NCBI RefSeq assembly: GCF_014534705.1
Contig: NZ_JACVWV010000003.1
Span: 1 to 36,303 of the forward strand
Direction: 5' to 3'
Length of the DNA: 36,303 bases
From: Wolbachia endosymbiont of Pentalonia nigronervosa
GTDB lineage: Bacteria > Pseudomonadota > Alphaproteobacteria > Rickettsiales > Anaplasmataceae
The notes below the pieces were generated by a model. It made no database searches and was not told where the DNA came from. It saw only the letters and a list, made by a program, of their open reading frames with translations. Below, in pieces: positions 34,904 through 36,303 of this stretch. A program made the translations under genes and the position numbers. How positions within the stretch are numbered: the first letter of the stretch is position 1; each line of letters starts with the position of its first letter.

Positions 34904-35737
34904 ATGCAGAACGGAGACTGGAAAACAATATTAAATACCATTAATAATGAAATCAACTTTGCTCAAATTTTTAATCAAACTGAAAATAATATTATTGATA
35001 TAATAAAATCAAAATTAAGAAAAAACCATCCAGATACATACAATAAGTGGCAGATAAGTGATTTTGATGTCAATTACTTATTTTCATTTCAAGAGCAGCA
35101 CATATATAATAAATGCACATTATTACATATTTCCGCTTATTATGGCCTAGAGAACATAGTAAATGCTCTATTAAAATTAGAAAAAATAGACGTTCATACT
35201 ACCAATAAATATAGGGTTACTCCCTTACATTGGGCTGCTATAAGCGGCAATGCAGGTGTAGTAAGAGCTCTGTTAGAAAACAGAGCAAATATTGATGCTA
35301 TAGATCAAGCTGAAGCAACTCCTTTACATTGGGCTGTTAAAGATGGCTATATAAGCACAACAAAGGTTCTACTAGAAAACGGTGCAAATCCTTTGTTGAA
35401 GGATAAGTATAATCATATTCCAAGAAACTTAACCAGAAATGATTATATAGAACAGCTTTTGAAAAGAGCAGAAAAGAGACGACTTTTTAAACCGAGAATG
35501 ATAGGTATTACTGTTGCTTGTTCAACCGCAGCACTTGGCAGTGCAATAGTAGCATGGCTTATGATCAGAAGAAACATTGCCATTAAGAGAGTACCTATAA
35601 CGCTAGCCCTTACTATAATTGCAATAGTAGCACTAGTAGCTGGTAACATTGCATATAGAACATTTAAACCTAGCACTAAAGTAAACGTAATACAAACAGT
35701 GAGAAGACGTAACTCAGAAGCAATTTCTGCAGTATGA
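34904..35737 (+). CDS. Ankyrin-repeat protein with C-terminal membrane helices
   Basis: A 277-residue protein. A helical N-terminal part (residues 1-65) begins M-Q-N-G-D-W-K-T-I-L, a leader shared with two other ankyrin genes here. Three ankyrin repeats follow (about 70-165, with T-P-L-H-W-A-A-I-S-G-N-A and T-P-L-H-W-A-V-K-D-G), then a basic stretch (K-R-A-E-K-R-R-L-F-K-P-R) and two hydrophobic helices (about 199-221 and 230-252). A basic tail ends the protein. The layout suggests insertion into a bacterial or host membrane with the repeats exposed; this is inference. GAGGGAG precedes the ATG. It is a tandem paralog of the next gene, including the promoter. Confidence 0.9.
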   Translation: MQNGDWKTILNTINNEINFAQIFNQTENNIIDIIKSKLRKNHPDTYNKWQISDFDVNYLFSFQEQHIYNKCTLLHISAYYGLENIVNALLKLEKIDVHTTNKYRVTPLHWAAISGNAGVVRALLENRANIDAIDQAEATPLHWAVKDGYISTTKVLLENGANPLLKDKYNHIPRNLTRNDYIEQLLKRAEKRRLFKPRMIGITVACSTAALGSAIVAWLMIRRNIAIKRVPITLALTIIAIVALVAGNIAYRTFKPSTKVNVIQTVRRRNSEAISAV

Positions 35738-35792
35738 GTTTTATGATTATGTACTAATTTAACTTTTTTTAATAAAGATATTATAATTTTAG

Positions 35793-35798
35793 TATATA
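35793..35798 (+). promoter_or_regulatory. Probable -10 box of the second tandem ankyrin gene
   Basis: TATATA here is preceded, 18 bases upstream, by TTAATA at 35769-35774. This is the same arrangement as before the first tandem gene; the surrounding 60 bases are clearly duplicated. Confidence 0.4.
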
Positions 35799-35817
35799 TG
35801 TTAACTTAGAGGGAATT

Positions 35818-36303
35818 ATGCATGATAGAGAATGGAAAGAAATATTAAATGGAATAAATTTTCAAGGTCTCAGCTGTGAAAATGTCATTGATAGAATAAA
35901 AGAAAGATTATTAGCGTCAGAGCATCAAGATGCACATAATGCATACAGACAATGGGAGAGAAACAGTTTTGATGTCAATTATTTGTTTCCACTTCAAAAT
36001 GAACATATAGACGGTGAGTGTACATTATTACATCTTGCTGCTAGTTATGGTCTAAAAGACGTAGTAAAGGCTCTATTAAAAATTGGTGCAGAGATTAATG
36101 CTAAAGATCAAGATGATGCAACTCCTTTACATTGGGCTGCCATAAGTGGCAATGCAGATGTAGTGGCATCTTTATTAAAAAATGGCGCAGACCCTTCATT
36201 AAAAAATAAAGATGGCAAAACTCCAATAAAATTAGCTCAGGATAATAATATAAAGCAGCTTTTACGGATGGCAAAAAAAAGACAATTTTTTAAACCAACA
36301 ACA
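35818..36303 (+). CDS. Ankyrin-repeat protein, 5' part (cut by window end)
   Basis: An open frame of 162 codons runs off the right edge. It starts M-H-D-R-E-W-K-E-I-L-N at an ATG with GAGGG before it. A helical part (to about residue 72, sharing F-D-V-N-Y-L-F with the gene upstream) is followed by two full ankyrin repeats (C-T-L-L-H-L-A-A-S-Y-G and T-P-L-H-W-A-A-I-S-G-N-A-D) and a third partial one (G-K-T-P-I-K-L-A). It then reaches the basic K-K-R-Q-F-F-K-P stretch, which in the upstream paralog leads into membrane helices. The paralog relation extends over the whole visible length. Confidence 0.9.
   Translation, partial: MHDREWKEILNGINFQGLSCENVIDRIKERLLASEHQDAHNAYRQWERNSFDVNYLFPLQNEHIDGECTLLHLAASYGLKDVVKALLKIGAEINAKDQDDATPLHWAAISGNADVVASLLKNGADPSLKNKDGKTPIKLAQDNNIKQLLRMAKKRQFFKPTT

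Overview
This is an AT-rich stretch of chromosome from a Wolbachia endosymbiont (Rickettsiales, Alphaproteobacteria). The assignment is inferred from gene content: four ankyrin-repeat genes, an IS5-family transposase remnant, a nuo operon split down to nuoABC, a split Mrp antiporter locus, tandem AGCS-type amino-acid symporters, and Alphaproteobacteria-type housekeeping proteins. No species or strain name can be derived from the sequence alone.

Layout. 1-360: the 3' end of an IS5-like transposase, followed by a decayed inverted copy of the peroxiredoxin promoter and first codons. 360-4890: an EndoU-like membrane-anchored protein, pgk, recO, and a prx-trxB pair that handles peroxide and thiol redox. 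5004-8170: a host-interaction cluster with an ankyrin protein, a small two-helix membrane protein carrying a PPPPY motif, and a second ankyrin gene whose reading frame is broken at a run of nine G (minus strand). 8311-9916: gpmI and a tRNA-Asn. 10039-13897: a likely operon of an unknown protein, a HIT protein, nuoA-nuoB-nuoC and mdh, with tightly overlapping genes and a good sigma-70 promoter in front. 14008-15540: a TPR-like protein with a glutamine-rich repetitive tail. 15568-17391: a nitroreductase and dnaN. 17570-18910: an unknown protein and a palindromic MITE-like element. 19040-23694: an MHS-type transporter, two tandem AGCS symporters and plsY. 23689-28905: a large unknown membrane protein and putA. 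29026-32663: parA-parB and mrpF-mrpG-mrpB-mrpC. 32764-34671: rpoD. 34725-36303: a second MITE-like element and two tandem paralogous ankyrin genes, the last cut off by the window edge.

Metabolically, pgk and gpmI serve lower glycolysis or gluconeogenesis. Amino-acid uptake (MHS and AGCS transporters), proline oxidation (putA), mdh and complex I fit an organism that lives on host amino acids. The parts most likely to matter for host interaction are the ankyrin genes, the PPxY membrane protein, the EndoU-like protein and the TPR/Q-rich protein. The most unusual observations are: (1) the homopolymer-interrupted ankyrin gene, which could be phase-variable; (2) a short N-terminal leader (W-K-x-I-L) shared by three ankyrin genes; (3) the PPxY motif; (4) the inverted duplication of the prx 5' region, bracketing a 4.7-kb block next to an IS remnant; and (5) two related palindromic elements. 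No CRISPR array, rRNA or phage structural gene was seen.
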